In this document: in pieces, positions 37,771 through 47,679 of the stretch
How positions within the stretch are numbered: the stretch's first letter is position 1
Layout: every line of letters begins with the position of its first letter
Source of the DNA: Druceiella hillmani
Taxonomy: Eukaryota; Arthropoda; Insecta; Lepidoptera; Hepialidae
Assembly: GCA_039881145.1 (NCBI GenBank)
Contig: JAYKKI010000003.1
Span: 9,696,501 to 9,760,500, forward strand
Direction: 5' to 3'
DNA: 64,000 nucleotides
Notes under the pieces: generated by a model
The model's input: only the letters and a program-made list of their open reading frames with translations
What the model was told of the DNA's origin: nothing
Database searches by the model: none
Translations under genes and position numbers: made by a program

Positions 37771-38359
37771 ATGCTTGCGGTTATAATATACTCCTATCTT
37801 TAGGAAAATGAAACGAATTATTTATTACATTGCATACTAACAAATATATTATTTAACATTACTTAACGTAACTTAAATTATTTCTTCATAAATAAGTTAG
37901 AATATATTTTCAGATATATACATTTTTTAAAAAATTTATTCTATTAATATGTAAGGTATTGAAACTTGCTCTGACAATAAGTACTGTTAGAAATATAAGC
38001 ATGAAACCGAAATCAAAATAGAAAAATATTAATTTCGTTTTTTCATAAAATTTGTCGGAAAACAATTTATTCTATAGTAAAATGTCGTCAAGCTAAATTT
38101 TTAAGAGATTGTTACTGGATTACTATGTTAGACTGCAACGTAATTACCAGGTGTTGAATATGTTTTCAGTAATTTAAGTTATTTAGTAAAATAATCCTGT
38201 GCTAACAAAATGTCCACTTGACTGATTACATTTTACGAATCTTTTGCTATACAATTTTGGTTCATTCAGATCATTCTGACTGTTAAGGATTAGTTTAATT
38301 GAAAGAACCATACTCTTCATTAACCATACAAAATTATACCAAGGAAATCACAAATATCG
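37771..38359. other. AT-rich DNA, no gene seen
   Basis: Nothing recognisable. Confidence 0.6.
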
Positions 38360-38472
<113 letters not shown>

Positions 38473-38689
38473 GTCTGACATATCACAAGTGTGTCTCGCT
38501 AGTAGTAAACAAACAAAACATTTGTTCCATCTCAAGCATTATACAGGACACGACTAGCAAAGATCTTAAGGGTTCTACTTCATTGCAGACATGTGTACAA
38601 CGACGATACAAAATTGTATTCCAGATAAGTACAATAATATTTTATTATAAGCCACATTTAGGTTTACCATTATTTATTTCCCAGTTAGG

Positions 38690-38965
38690 TCCGAGAATGG
38701 TGAAGGCCGTGCTGCCATATTTCAACACGAGATATAATACGCCAACAAAAGCGGGCCACCCCACTGAACAAACGGGTTATTGCATAAATACTTTCGTCTT
38801 TCGAGTCGTGCCGTCATACCGACGAGATGCTGTGGGAATAAAATGCAGAGGTCGGAGATGCCGCCGCATTGTACGTGAAATAATTTAATTTTCGTTCGGT
38901 GGTCCGTTCGATCGGCGACACCGGTTGACGAATAATATACGTCACTGATGTGAATAGAAGTTGAA
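38690..38965. promoter_or_regulatory. GC-richer island, strong candidate conserved noncoding element or exon
   Basis: The longest stretch of balanced composition in the middle of the window, with many CpGs (ATGCCGCCGCATTGTACGTG at 38858-38877; TTCGATCGGCGACACCGGTT at 38908-38927). It contains a TGCATAAAT POU/Cdx-like site at 38779-38787. Both strands are open over it (101 codons +, 38583-38888; 82 codons -, 38722-38970), but neither product resembles a known family and open frames are expected once GC rises. I favour regulatory DNA; an unrecognised exon cannot be excluded. Confidence 0.4.
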
Positions 38966-39699
38966 CACATTTTTACATTTATTGTTAATACTTCGATTAT
39001 ATCATATTAAAATCAAACGTAAAAAAATTTAAGGTAAAACGACAAAACATGACAACATTAGCAAGGGGTTATTAACATTGTGATTATGTGCAATTATCTA
39101 AACGCATTGACAAAATAATTTTAAATAAGTTAGACTATAAATTTTCTAGTTAGTCTAAAAACAGGATATTTCAAAAATTTGCTTATATACATTAATCATA
39201 TTTTGAAATAAAAATCGGTATTAGTTGATAATATTCAAAAAAATATCCGATGCATACCGGTTTTACAAAAAAGTTGCTAAATAAATCCAAATCTTATCTA
39301 AATTATTTTTTATGTTTTAGGAATTTTCAACGTTTCTATATGTCAATATTATTTATATAATAAAAACTGTTTAATAGTAGTAAAACTCGCGGTTCGAGCT
39401 CGGTTTCCGCATTCAAGTATTTAAAAATGTATATCATTTAAAAATATCAATAAGTTTCACTATATAATTATATAGTCTAGCATTTGTTTCACAGAAACTA
39501 TTAAATTAAAAATTATCGGTAAAGTTTTGAGGAAAGCTTTACATGAATTTCTAGAAACTCTGCTTTTCGTCATTTCAACAGTTCTGATATGGAGCTCTCC
39601 CCTCCATATGTGATATGTTTTGCTAGATATTTTCAGTAATATCTCTAGATTTTTACTCACTATTTCAATCGATAATTTGAGCAATTTGAATTTTTTCCT
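38966..39699. other. AT-rich DNA, no gene seen
   Basis: Nothing recognisable. Confidence 0.6.
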
Positions 39700-40105
39700 C
39701 TATTTGTTTTGTCCTGGGTATGGGGTATAGTAGGCTTATTGTTAGGTCCAAAATTTTGGGCATTTTTGAAAACATCTCTTATATGTTATCTAAAATTCTA
39801 AGATGAAATGTATGGAAATACTACTGAGTTACTTTCTATTTCTATTAATACTCCATACGACATATGAAATGAGCAAAAAATTCGATTATTTTTTATTTTT
39901 CCTCTAAAATTCAAAAATAAATATTTTATCCGAATCAAGTAACCATGAAAATATGTGTTTGTATTTATATTTCATCGCTATTCCAAATTTTATACTTCTA
40001 TGAGAAACGTTTCCTGACAAAAATATCTGTAACCCACGGGCAGAAAGATGGATATATTTGTGATTTTAGTAGGGTTCTGTTTATTTCTTTTAAGGTAAGG
40101 AAGGG
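39700..40105. repeat. Possible interspersed repeat ending in 'gggttctgtt' phrase
   Basis: GTAACCCACGGGCAGAAAGATGG at 40029-40051 (quoted in part: CCCACGGGCAGAAAGATGG), then TGTGATTTTAGTAGGGTTCT, is reminiscent of common insect repeats that end with 'gacggacagacagacatgac ... agggttccgt'. The body upstream is AT-rich and its start is a guess. Confidence 0.4.
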
Positions 40106-41374
40106 TAAAAATTATTAGAATTTATAATATATTTATAATAAATAAAATTTTATAATTGTGTTTTATTGAAAACGAAACGACACATTTTTATTTTTATATT
40201 GTTACTCAGTCAAATGAAGCCAATTAATCTTGTACATAATATTATATAGAATATTAATATAATTTATCGGGACCGCAATATAATCTCGTTAAATAATAAA
40301 CTAAAATTTCCAAGAAATCATCGATGACATCCAAGTTTTTACATTAATAATAAGGGTAAATAATTAATTGTAATAAGTGCACATAATATTTATACAGCGT
40401 TATGTTATTGAGTCTGAAAAACGTGCAGTTTAATCAATATCAAAATAAATGTGTATTTCAAAATTACTATTAACGAGTCACGAACTAACTTCAGCAATTT
40501 TATTTATGAGAATATTTTATGACAGTTTAACTTAATAGATTTGTGTCAATGGATGGCGCTGTTTACAATAAAAAAACTCTTTGGAAAATAATATATATAA
40601 TTGTATCGTACATGCCATCTAGTCGTATTATAGATTATCTATCTACTATATATTTTAAGTAATAACATTGATCAGTATTAATACTATACACAGGAAAATG
40701 TTTTGTTTGTTACCTAATAACTGCAATCAAGCAACAATTTTGAGTGAGGAATTAGACCCACAGCAAGGAAGATTAATAATACAAATAATATGTCGGTATT
40801 TGCATACGGCTAAATAGCTGAATAATTTTTTATAAAACTTGATACTTAATAGTTTGTTTACATTTGGTATAACCTTCGTATAGATGTAATTGTATTGAAT
40901 TCCTTGAAATATCTGATAAGTTTTAATCCTAGAAGAGGTAGAATTCCTTTTGTATGAAGCTTGGTTTTTATACATACTATAACAAAAATTTAGTACTGCA
41001 ATTTTCAACTTGAATATGAAATCAGCAAGAAGTTTAATGAAAAGATTGTATGGTTATCTCATATGATTAAATATAAATCTTGCCGCTTTTAATAAAAATC
41101 CACATTGCATATATACCACGGCTAAAACTAATAATTTATTAACGAGTTTACAAGTCGAAAACAGCCAAAGAGCTTTAAAAACTATCAAAAGATATGAAAA
41201 TGTTATCATAAGGTATGAAAATGGAATAATTATGGTAAAAGTTACGGATATATTTTGCAATAAAATTGAACCGTTTCCTTTACCCACTCCATACACTGTA
41301 CAGCGACACATCCACACTTCAAAAGCCTTTCATCACGACATCCATAATTATTTAGACGATTGGTTAGGAAATGG
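40106..41374. other. AT-rich DNA, no gene seen
   Basis: Two minus-strand frames of 87-93 codons (40727-41008, 41054-41317) have no domain and AT-driven composition. Confidence 0.6.
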
Positions 41375-41640
41375 GTAGACGTGTTTTATTTCATGATTAA
41401 CATCAAAGAGACGAGTTCCTACTGCGAGCATGCGATATTAAATTCCACCGCCGTAGAAGAAATGAGGCTCTCCATCTCGATCAATATCAGATGCCTCTTG
41501 AATGCTGTCGGAATAATCATTCGCCTATTGCTTTGATGCGTTAAATACATATACTTAAGATTGCGCGTGGCCCGCGCGGTGTTTACTTACAACGATGAAC
41601 TCAATCGCATGAAGGTATCACTTTTAATTTGAGTTGCTGC
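41375..41640. promoter_or_regulatory. GC-richer island with forkhead-type site, candidate enhancer
   Basis: Balanced composition with CpGs (ATTCCACCGCCGTAGAAGAA at 41442-41461; ATTGCGCGTGGCCCGCGCGG at 41560-41579). A GTGTTTACTTA block (41579-41589) is a forkhead-type core (TGTTTAC), and TGATTAAC near 41394 resembles a homeodomain/Pbx site. No frame of note covers it. Regulatory role is inference. Confidence 0.4.
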
Positions 41641-42929
41641 TTGATCACGTATGTAGCGACAGTGTTAATAGAATTATGTTGTTTGCCCAACGTAATGGTA
41701 AGGATAAAATTGAACCGTCAGATGCCTAAACTGTGATCAGATTTAATTTATCAGAGTAAATTCTAAGGTGATGTCGTAATATGATAAATATTTCATAAAA
41801 ATAATTCGTTCTAAACTTGTGAGACAAACGTTAATTTTCGTCTTATATCTAAGCATTGACAACTGTAAAAAAATATTATCTCTTAATAGCAGTAATTATA
41901 AAATGAAATGTTTACGTTACGCTTTATGTTACATAAACACGTGGCAGAAAAACCAAAATAATATTTCTCGAGCATCGGCAATAAAAGTTCTGTTATTTAA
42001 GGGTATCCGTACTTATAAACAGATAATATATGGTAAAGTGATAAATAAGAAGTTTTTAAACAACACCATTTTAATAAATCATTTAACATACAACTTAACT
42101 GTGGTTTTCTGGTATATGGATACCAGTTATTACTTCTATCATATTCATTGTAATGATTCTAAAAATGAGAATATCCAGGAATACTTTAAAAATGTAACTA
42201 TTCAGTGAAATTAGAACAGCAATTCTCGACATAATTGGCCACAAATAAAGCGTCATTGTATACTCGGCATATATTAAACATTTTATTTTGCATAAAATTT
42301 TAAAAACCTTTAAGAAACTTAATATATTTTAATTTCGTTTTATTGAAATTGTGAATAATTTTGATGAAAATATAAAAGAGGAATAATAATTTAAAAGATA
42401 ACAATTCATAAATAATTAATGTTACCACTGTAACGATTAGCTTAATAACATTTATTTTCCATTCACAGTAAAATTGACCTTTTGAAACTAAAAAATGAGA
42501 AACGCCAATATAGTTTCTGTTGTTTCTTTCAGAAAATTATTCGACTACAATAAGTTCATAAAATAAATAAAATGTACCTAGTTGACCAAGTTTAACTAAA
42601 AACTATTGTTATCTTCTACCTTTAAGCGATGAATTTCAACAAATGAATCAAGAACATGAAGTTCAATAATGGATATAGACAACTGTTTTTCGATATCTAG
42701 ATGAAAAATTCTGTGATTTCCATTGAAATCGATAAAATGTTTTCAAGAATATATATATTTATTTTGTATGTACATGTATATATATATATATTTTTTTTCT
42801 TTTTTTTTTCAACATAATTGGAAACAAGCAAAATGGCATAATTGTATTCCTGGCATAAGATAAATTTTTAAGTATTTCCGAATTGCATATTATAATTTGT
42901 TTATTAGCGGATAATATACAAAAAAGCTT
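41641..42929. other. AT-rich DNA, no gene seen
   Basis: A 129-codon + strand frame at 41819-42208 (after an upstream stop) is the longest in the window, but is rich in Asn, Lys, Ile and Tyr as expected of random AT-rich DNA, and shows no domain or signal peptide. A (TA)n plus poly-T tract lies at 42771-42810. Confidence 0.55.
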
Positions 42930-43083
42930 GAATATATTTGGCGATAATTTTGTAGAAATTCATTATTCACAATTAAATGAAACTACGTGATGTAGTATTA
43001 TTTCTACTTTCTTTAATTTCTTTACCACGACCTAGGTTTCGTTGTATTATAACATCTTCAGGTGGGATATTAGCAAAGATCAA
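42930..43083 (-). mobile_element. Dispersed repeat family, copy B (possible Penelope-like 3' fragment)
   Basis: Same family as 822-975 and 54105-54430. On the minus strand it opens PEDVIIQRNLGRGKEIKESR, then NNTTSRSFI and a stop, a conceptual peptide of about 30 residues that is the best-preserved in the window. The nucleotide core is CTGAAGA-stem-CGAAACC. At the upstream side (relative to the minus strand) the module ACATCTTCAGGTGGGATATT... is present twice (43052-43083 and 43108-43139). Tandem and inverted arrangements at a conserved edge are typical of Penelope-like retroelements, but no RT or GIY-YIG domain is present, so assignment is inference. Confidence 0.7.
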
Positions 43084-43139
43084 AGCAAGAAGATTACAAC
43101 ATTTATTACATCTTCAGGTGGGATATTAGCAAAGATCAA
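43052..43139. repeat. 32-bp direct repeat, 56-bp period
   Basis: The 32 bases at 43052-43083 are repeated exactly at 43108-43139 (both contain CTTCAGGTGGGATATTAGCA). They lie at the edge of the dispersed repeat copy B. Confidence 0.96.
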
Positions 43140-43164
43140 GAGCAAAAAAGAAAAGAGGAAAAGA

Positions 43165-43224
43165 AAAAAAGGGAAATCTCATCGTTTCCTATTTATATAG
43201 AAAACGATGAGATTCCCCTTTTTT
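43165..43224. repeat. Inverted repeat, 23-bp arms, 14-base loop
   Basis: Left arm 43165-43187 (core AATCTCATCGTTT) pairs with 43202-43224 with one mismatch. It follows directly on the polypurine run at 43140-43171 and adjoins repeat copy B, so it may be part of the same element. Confidence 0.95.
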
Positions 43225-45151
43225 ACTTATGCATAAAGATTTAATTATGTAAAAAGTTATATTGATTTATTTTATACACTAGATAATGTTAGGTTTTCAG
43301 AGAGACCATGATGACTCCTGTAAAAAAGGGGACGGTTTCATCGTCGAACGCTAACTTAACATATATTGCTAGATTACTTTTATTAAGATGCTAACTTAAG
43401 ATGCCTATTAAATATTATGGCACATATTTTCTTGAACAAACACGCGGGAATAACAAAATCAACACGAATAGAAAAGATTAGCTGTCGGCTGAAAAATCAT
43501 AAAAAATCATTAAAATAACAGAAGAAATAAGTTCTCACAGAATAATTTTCAGCGACAGAATCGTAGAAACGACTGTAACTCATCAGACATTTTTTCTGAG
43601 TTAGGATGTAATTCATTCGCTTTAAATGCTCGTGTATCATATACTGAGGTACACAAATCCGGTACGCGCAACATTCCATTTTAAGGCTTAAAGTTGTTAG
43701 CGAACATAGAGTAAAATTTTTCTTAATCACGCAATCAAGGACAAGGACTATATTATCTACGATTTAATAAATACATCACCTACGCTATACCATTATACCT
43801 CAGCTCGATGGAATAATCAAAGATGACGGCATGCCGTAATGGCATTACGATAAACTTTGTAATTTTTTTATTTGACATATGACAGATTTTTTCTTAATTA
43901 TTACAAACGAGCATTTTTTATTTTAAATATTCATTATTTGAAAATATTTTCAGTATATTCCTCAAGGAGATTATTTTTAATACATTCGTGTTGTTCTAAC
44001 TTAATACAATGACTATTTGCAAATACTTTTTAATATTTCGTAAATCAAAAGAAAAAACAACAAAAAACAAAACATTCGAAAGAAAAAAAGGAGCCCCTAT
44101 AATACCACTCACCATTGATTTTCTCAAAAAGGAAACGATGTAGAAATTTGAAATTTGTGACAGTAATACATCTTATTAACCCACGTATTTTGCATCGACT
44201 AATTTTCTAAACATTTTTGTTTAAGAGATGGAATAAATAAAATAATAATTTTTTTTTCAAATTAAGTTCATCAGACGACATATTCTATCATACTACATAT
44301 ATATAGAAAGGTCTATTCGGCGAAAAATGAAAAGTATTTTCTCGTTATTAAAAAAAGATAGAATTCTGTTCCTCTTATTTCCTAAACTAATGAACAAAAA
44401 ATTAAGAAAAAAACCGATTTTCTGTTTACGTTTTAGTGTAGTGTAAATAAATATTCTCTTTACCCACTTCATATTTTTTAAACTGATATTAAGATAAATG
44501 TGAGCTGCAAAATTAAATCTTTTTTCAATATGTTGAATTCAAAGGCACTTATTACTTTCCTTGAATAAGTAATGTACAGATTTTTCGTCTAGTTTTTAAT
44601 AAGCTGCTTGGGCACTAATATAAAATATTTAAAGATCCCATTTTCGTATAGAAAATAATAGCAATCTTCTCGTTCTTTGGGGATATTCTAACTTGACTTG
44701 GTTAATATACGAGACAGCTAGTCTTTAATTTTGCTTGAAAACATAGTTTGATGCATTGTCCTTTCCCAAGTTTTAAAAGCTTTCGTGCTCTCTATGATTT
44801 TTCCAATACCTATTTTAAGAACTGGGTACTTTATCTGTATCAGTTAGTATTGTTTCACTACTGAATATCTGTTCTTTTATTAGTACAGATTTTCATGGAA
44901 ACTTGTTTTGATGTTTTTTTTATATACTTTGGTTGCTAGAGTTAAGCACCAATATCCATGGCTAAGAATTATTTATACCGTTTATATGCTCTTTTGTAGA
45001 CCTTCTATTTTCCAAATCTTCTTCAATCATTTTGTTGTCCTATGATGTTAGATTTTTATTTATTTTCTATTTTGTTTTCTTATTTGATATGTTTTGTTTT
45101 ATCTTTCCTTTCTCTTGAATTTAATTTCCTTCTCTTTGCGGTTTCTTCGTC

Positions 45152-45157
<6 letters not shown>
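43225..45157. other. AT-rich DNA, no gene seen
   Basis: The part 44750-45110 is T-biased on the + strand, hinting at a decayed A-rich transcript or LINE on the minus strand, but no convincing peptide blocks emerge. Confidence 0.55.

Positions 45158-45214
<57 letters not shown>
45158..45214. repeat. (TA)n microsatellite
   Basis: About 55 bases of pure alternating AT. Confidence 0.98.
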
Positions 45215-45215
<1 letters not shown>

Positions 45216-45875
45216 GTATTCATATGTTTCTATTGTAAACGTATGAAGTTCTTTACATGATATTAACTCTCTATAAAGGATACTCTGTGATATCATTTAT
45301 TAAACAAAATAGAAAAGAGCATTGGATGTTTGTAAATTGAATTGGGTATATCTCTTTTATTAACAACATTAATAGATTGCTACTCTGCGTTATAATATTT
45401 TTTTTAATATAAAGAAATATATTTAATTCTAAGTTTGATTATCGTTCTATTATATGTCTATTTTATTGCATAAAATAAGTGATTTTTAATTGAAGTCTTC
45501 TTTTATAATAATATTTGCTCTTGTTTCAATCAGTTCTGACCTCAAATATTTTACTTCTTCGTTTCACCTTTCTTTCATATCTTTCTTAATTTTTAATTGC
45601 CGAGGCGATTAAGTTCATTCAGATTTATCACAATGTTGTAAATTTTCAGTTTTCATTCAATGATTCGGTTAGAGAAATATTCAATACTTATTTTTCAAAA
45701 CCCTTTTTACTATAAATTACGCGCTGCTTCTTTCTATCTTATTTTATACCTTGAGAATGAAATGTAAGGACTTGATTATTTTCATAGCAAGTGCATTATT
45801 TCGATATATACCCAAATATGTCCCATTTTATGTTTAAATATCATGCTTCAACCCACCCCTCCCCAAAATAAAGGA
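45215..45875. other. AT-rich DNA, no gene seen
   Basis: Nothing recognisable. Confidence 0.6.
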
Positions 45876-45883
45876 CATATATA

Positions 45884-45930
<47 letters not shown>

Positions 45931-45935
45931 TTATA
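45876..45935. repeat. (TA)n microsatellite
   Basis: Alternating AT with GAATAT and TGTATA interruptions. Confidence 0.97.
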
Positions 45936-46769
45936 TTTATAAATTTCTTATTTTGATCGTATGTATGAATTGCTTCTATCGGAGAATGTTAGTCTAATCC
46001 GGAATATTAAACTAACATTGAACGCCGACCACTTGTACTGGGTGATATTACTGTTTTATTAATTTATATGACAAGTTATGTTTCTAGAAATATTCTCATC
46101 ACTACCTTTAATTTGACAACCATATTGATGAGCCTAAAAATTTTTATTCATTTCATTTTCACATTAGACAAAATAGTAAATCTCAGCACAACACAACCTA
46201 AGAACACCGAAAGATTAAAACATTTTCAATGTGGTCTAATTTGTCGAAATCTGATGATTAGTTAGAGTGACATCTTGACACATCCATGTACCCACATAGC
46301 CTGATGTACTTCATACCCTCTATGTCTATTGCAGTCGGATAAAAGGGGTTAAGATTCTGTTTAGAAAGTGTAGCCACACAAACAGTAATGAGATCAAAGC
46401 ATCCAAGTTCCTGAAGAGTATTGCTAGAAGAGTATAGATAACTGTCTAGATATCCTGAATATTAAGTTTATGACCTTAAATTTTGATGCAATCATTTCTT
46501 ATAGTATATCTATCAATAACACCTTTTCTATATGATAGGGTGTATAAAATATCAAACTATCCAGCATGGTCAAGTTCAGCATGGTGATAAAGATCTACAT
46601 CTACACCTACACTTTACAAACATCTACACTTTAGTAGTAAAGCTTTACAAAGGCTCTGTTGCTTTTATGTCACTAATTTTATAGCTAATATTTTTAGAAG
46701 GGACTCAACCCCTTCTATATTACTGAGATAACAAATTAAAAATTGTTTATGCTTTAGACAGTACCTATT
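45936..46769. other. AT-rich DNA, no gene seen
   Basis: The part 46260-46440 is less AT-biased, but no element or frame is recognisable. A short local duplication (ACATCTACAC / ACATCTACACTTTA) lies at 46590-46635. Confidence 0.55.
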
Positions 46770-46905
46770 AAGTACGCACACTCGCATGAATTTATATTTT
46801 TTCACGCACCAGTGCCTATACACTTACACACTCACGTGCGTCTATGCAAGAGCACATCCACTCATTCATACACGTAAATCCACACGCACATGCGCACATA
46901 TATTC
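46770..46905. repeat. Imperfect CA/TG-type alternating tract
   Basis: Degenerate CACAC, CGCAC and CACGTGCG units (for example CACACGCACATGCGCACATA at 46882-46901), similar in style to 30520-30630. Degraded dinucleotide repeat with Z-DNA-prone composition. Confidence 0.75.
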
Positions 46906-47634
46906 TAGCGTTTTCCCAACAAATATTTGTATCCTGAGGAAAAATTCATCTTCAAAATATAATTTCGATTATCATGAAATTGTAATATTTAATTCGTATC
47001 TTTTATTTATCTAAATTAGTTAACAATGCCTAAAATGTTGTCATTAACTTTGTTAAATTAATTTTATCAGTAAAAAATATGTCAAATAAAGTAATATCCT
47101 ATTCTAAATAATATTAAAATGAAAGAAAAAAGGGAAAATTGCAATTCGTTTTCATCGATTCAAGTGTCGTATCCTGCATTACAAATGTACGTGATCAAAG
47201 CGACGTCACTTCGAGTCCAGCTATTTCTATTTAGAAAGCCTAAATAATAATTAGTAATTGCGACATTGTGCCCAGAAACTTTATAAAACTTGTTCGAGTC
47301 CTGAATTTCAAATTAGATAACTTCAGAGTACTTCCATTACGACCCAACTGTCTACGTAAAATTATTACTGCAAATATATGTTCTTGGCGAAATCTCAAGA
47401 TGAAATAAACTGGCCTTACCGTAAAATAGATAAACATTTATGAATTTATGTATTCACCGAGAATTTGTAGTCCTGGTCAAAACGTCAGATTATTTTTTTT
47501 TATTTTAATAAAAACAAAATGAATCAATATTTAAAATTGAAGACTGAAAACTATTGAGGACCTTTATAGGAAACCCTAGCTAATGTAAACAACAAAAAGG
47601 CAGTAACAAGGCAAACATGTGGAAATTACTTGTT
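46906..47634. other. AT-rich DNA, no gene seen
   Basis: Nothing recognisable. Confidence 0.6.
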
Positions 47635-47679
47635 GAAATGCATGTTCGCCGCTTCAATAAAGCGGCGAATATGCATTTC
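47635..47679. repeat. Inverted repeat, 20-bp arms, 5-base loop
   Basis: GAAATGCATGTTCGCCGCTT (47635-47654) pairs with AAGCGGCGAATATGCATTTC (47660-47679) with a single G:T-type mismatch. The stem is GC-containing and the loop only CAATA. One of the strongest hairpins in the window. Confidence 0.97.

Noticed and set aside
39388..39415. CTCGCGGTTCGAGCTCGG, resembling a pol III B box
   Set aside because: No A box upstream, no acceptor stem pairing.
41819..42208. Longest open frame in the window, 129 codons
   Set aside because: Amino-acid composition (Asn, Lys, Ile, Tyr) is what random AT-rich DNA gives; no domain, signal peptide or homologous block seen.
44750..45110. A-rich minus strand with a LINE-like feel
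   Set aside because: Reverse-strand translation yields charged peptides, but no conserved RT or endonuclease blocks.
47195..47225. CACTTCGAGTCCAGCTA, resembling a tRNA B box
   Set aside because: No matching A box at tRNA spacing and no cloverleaf; a lone B-box match is not enough for a tRNA or SINE.
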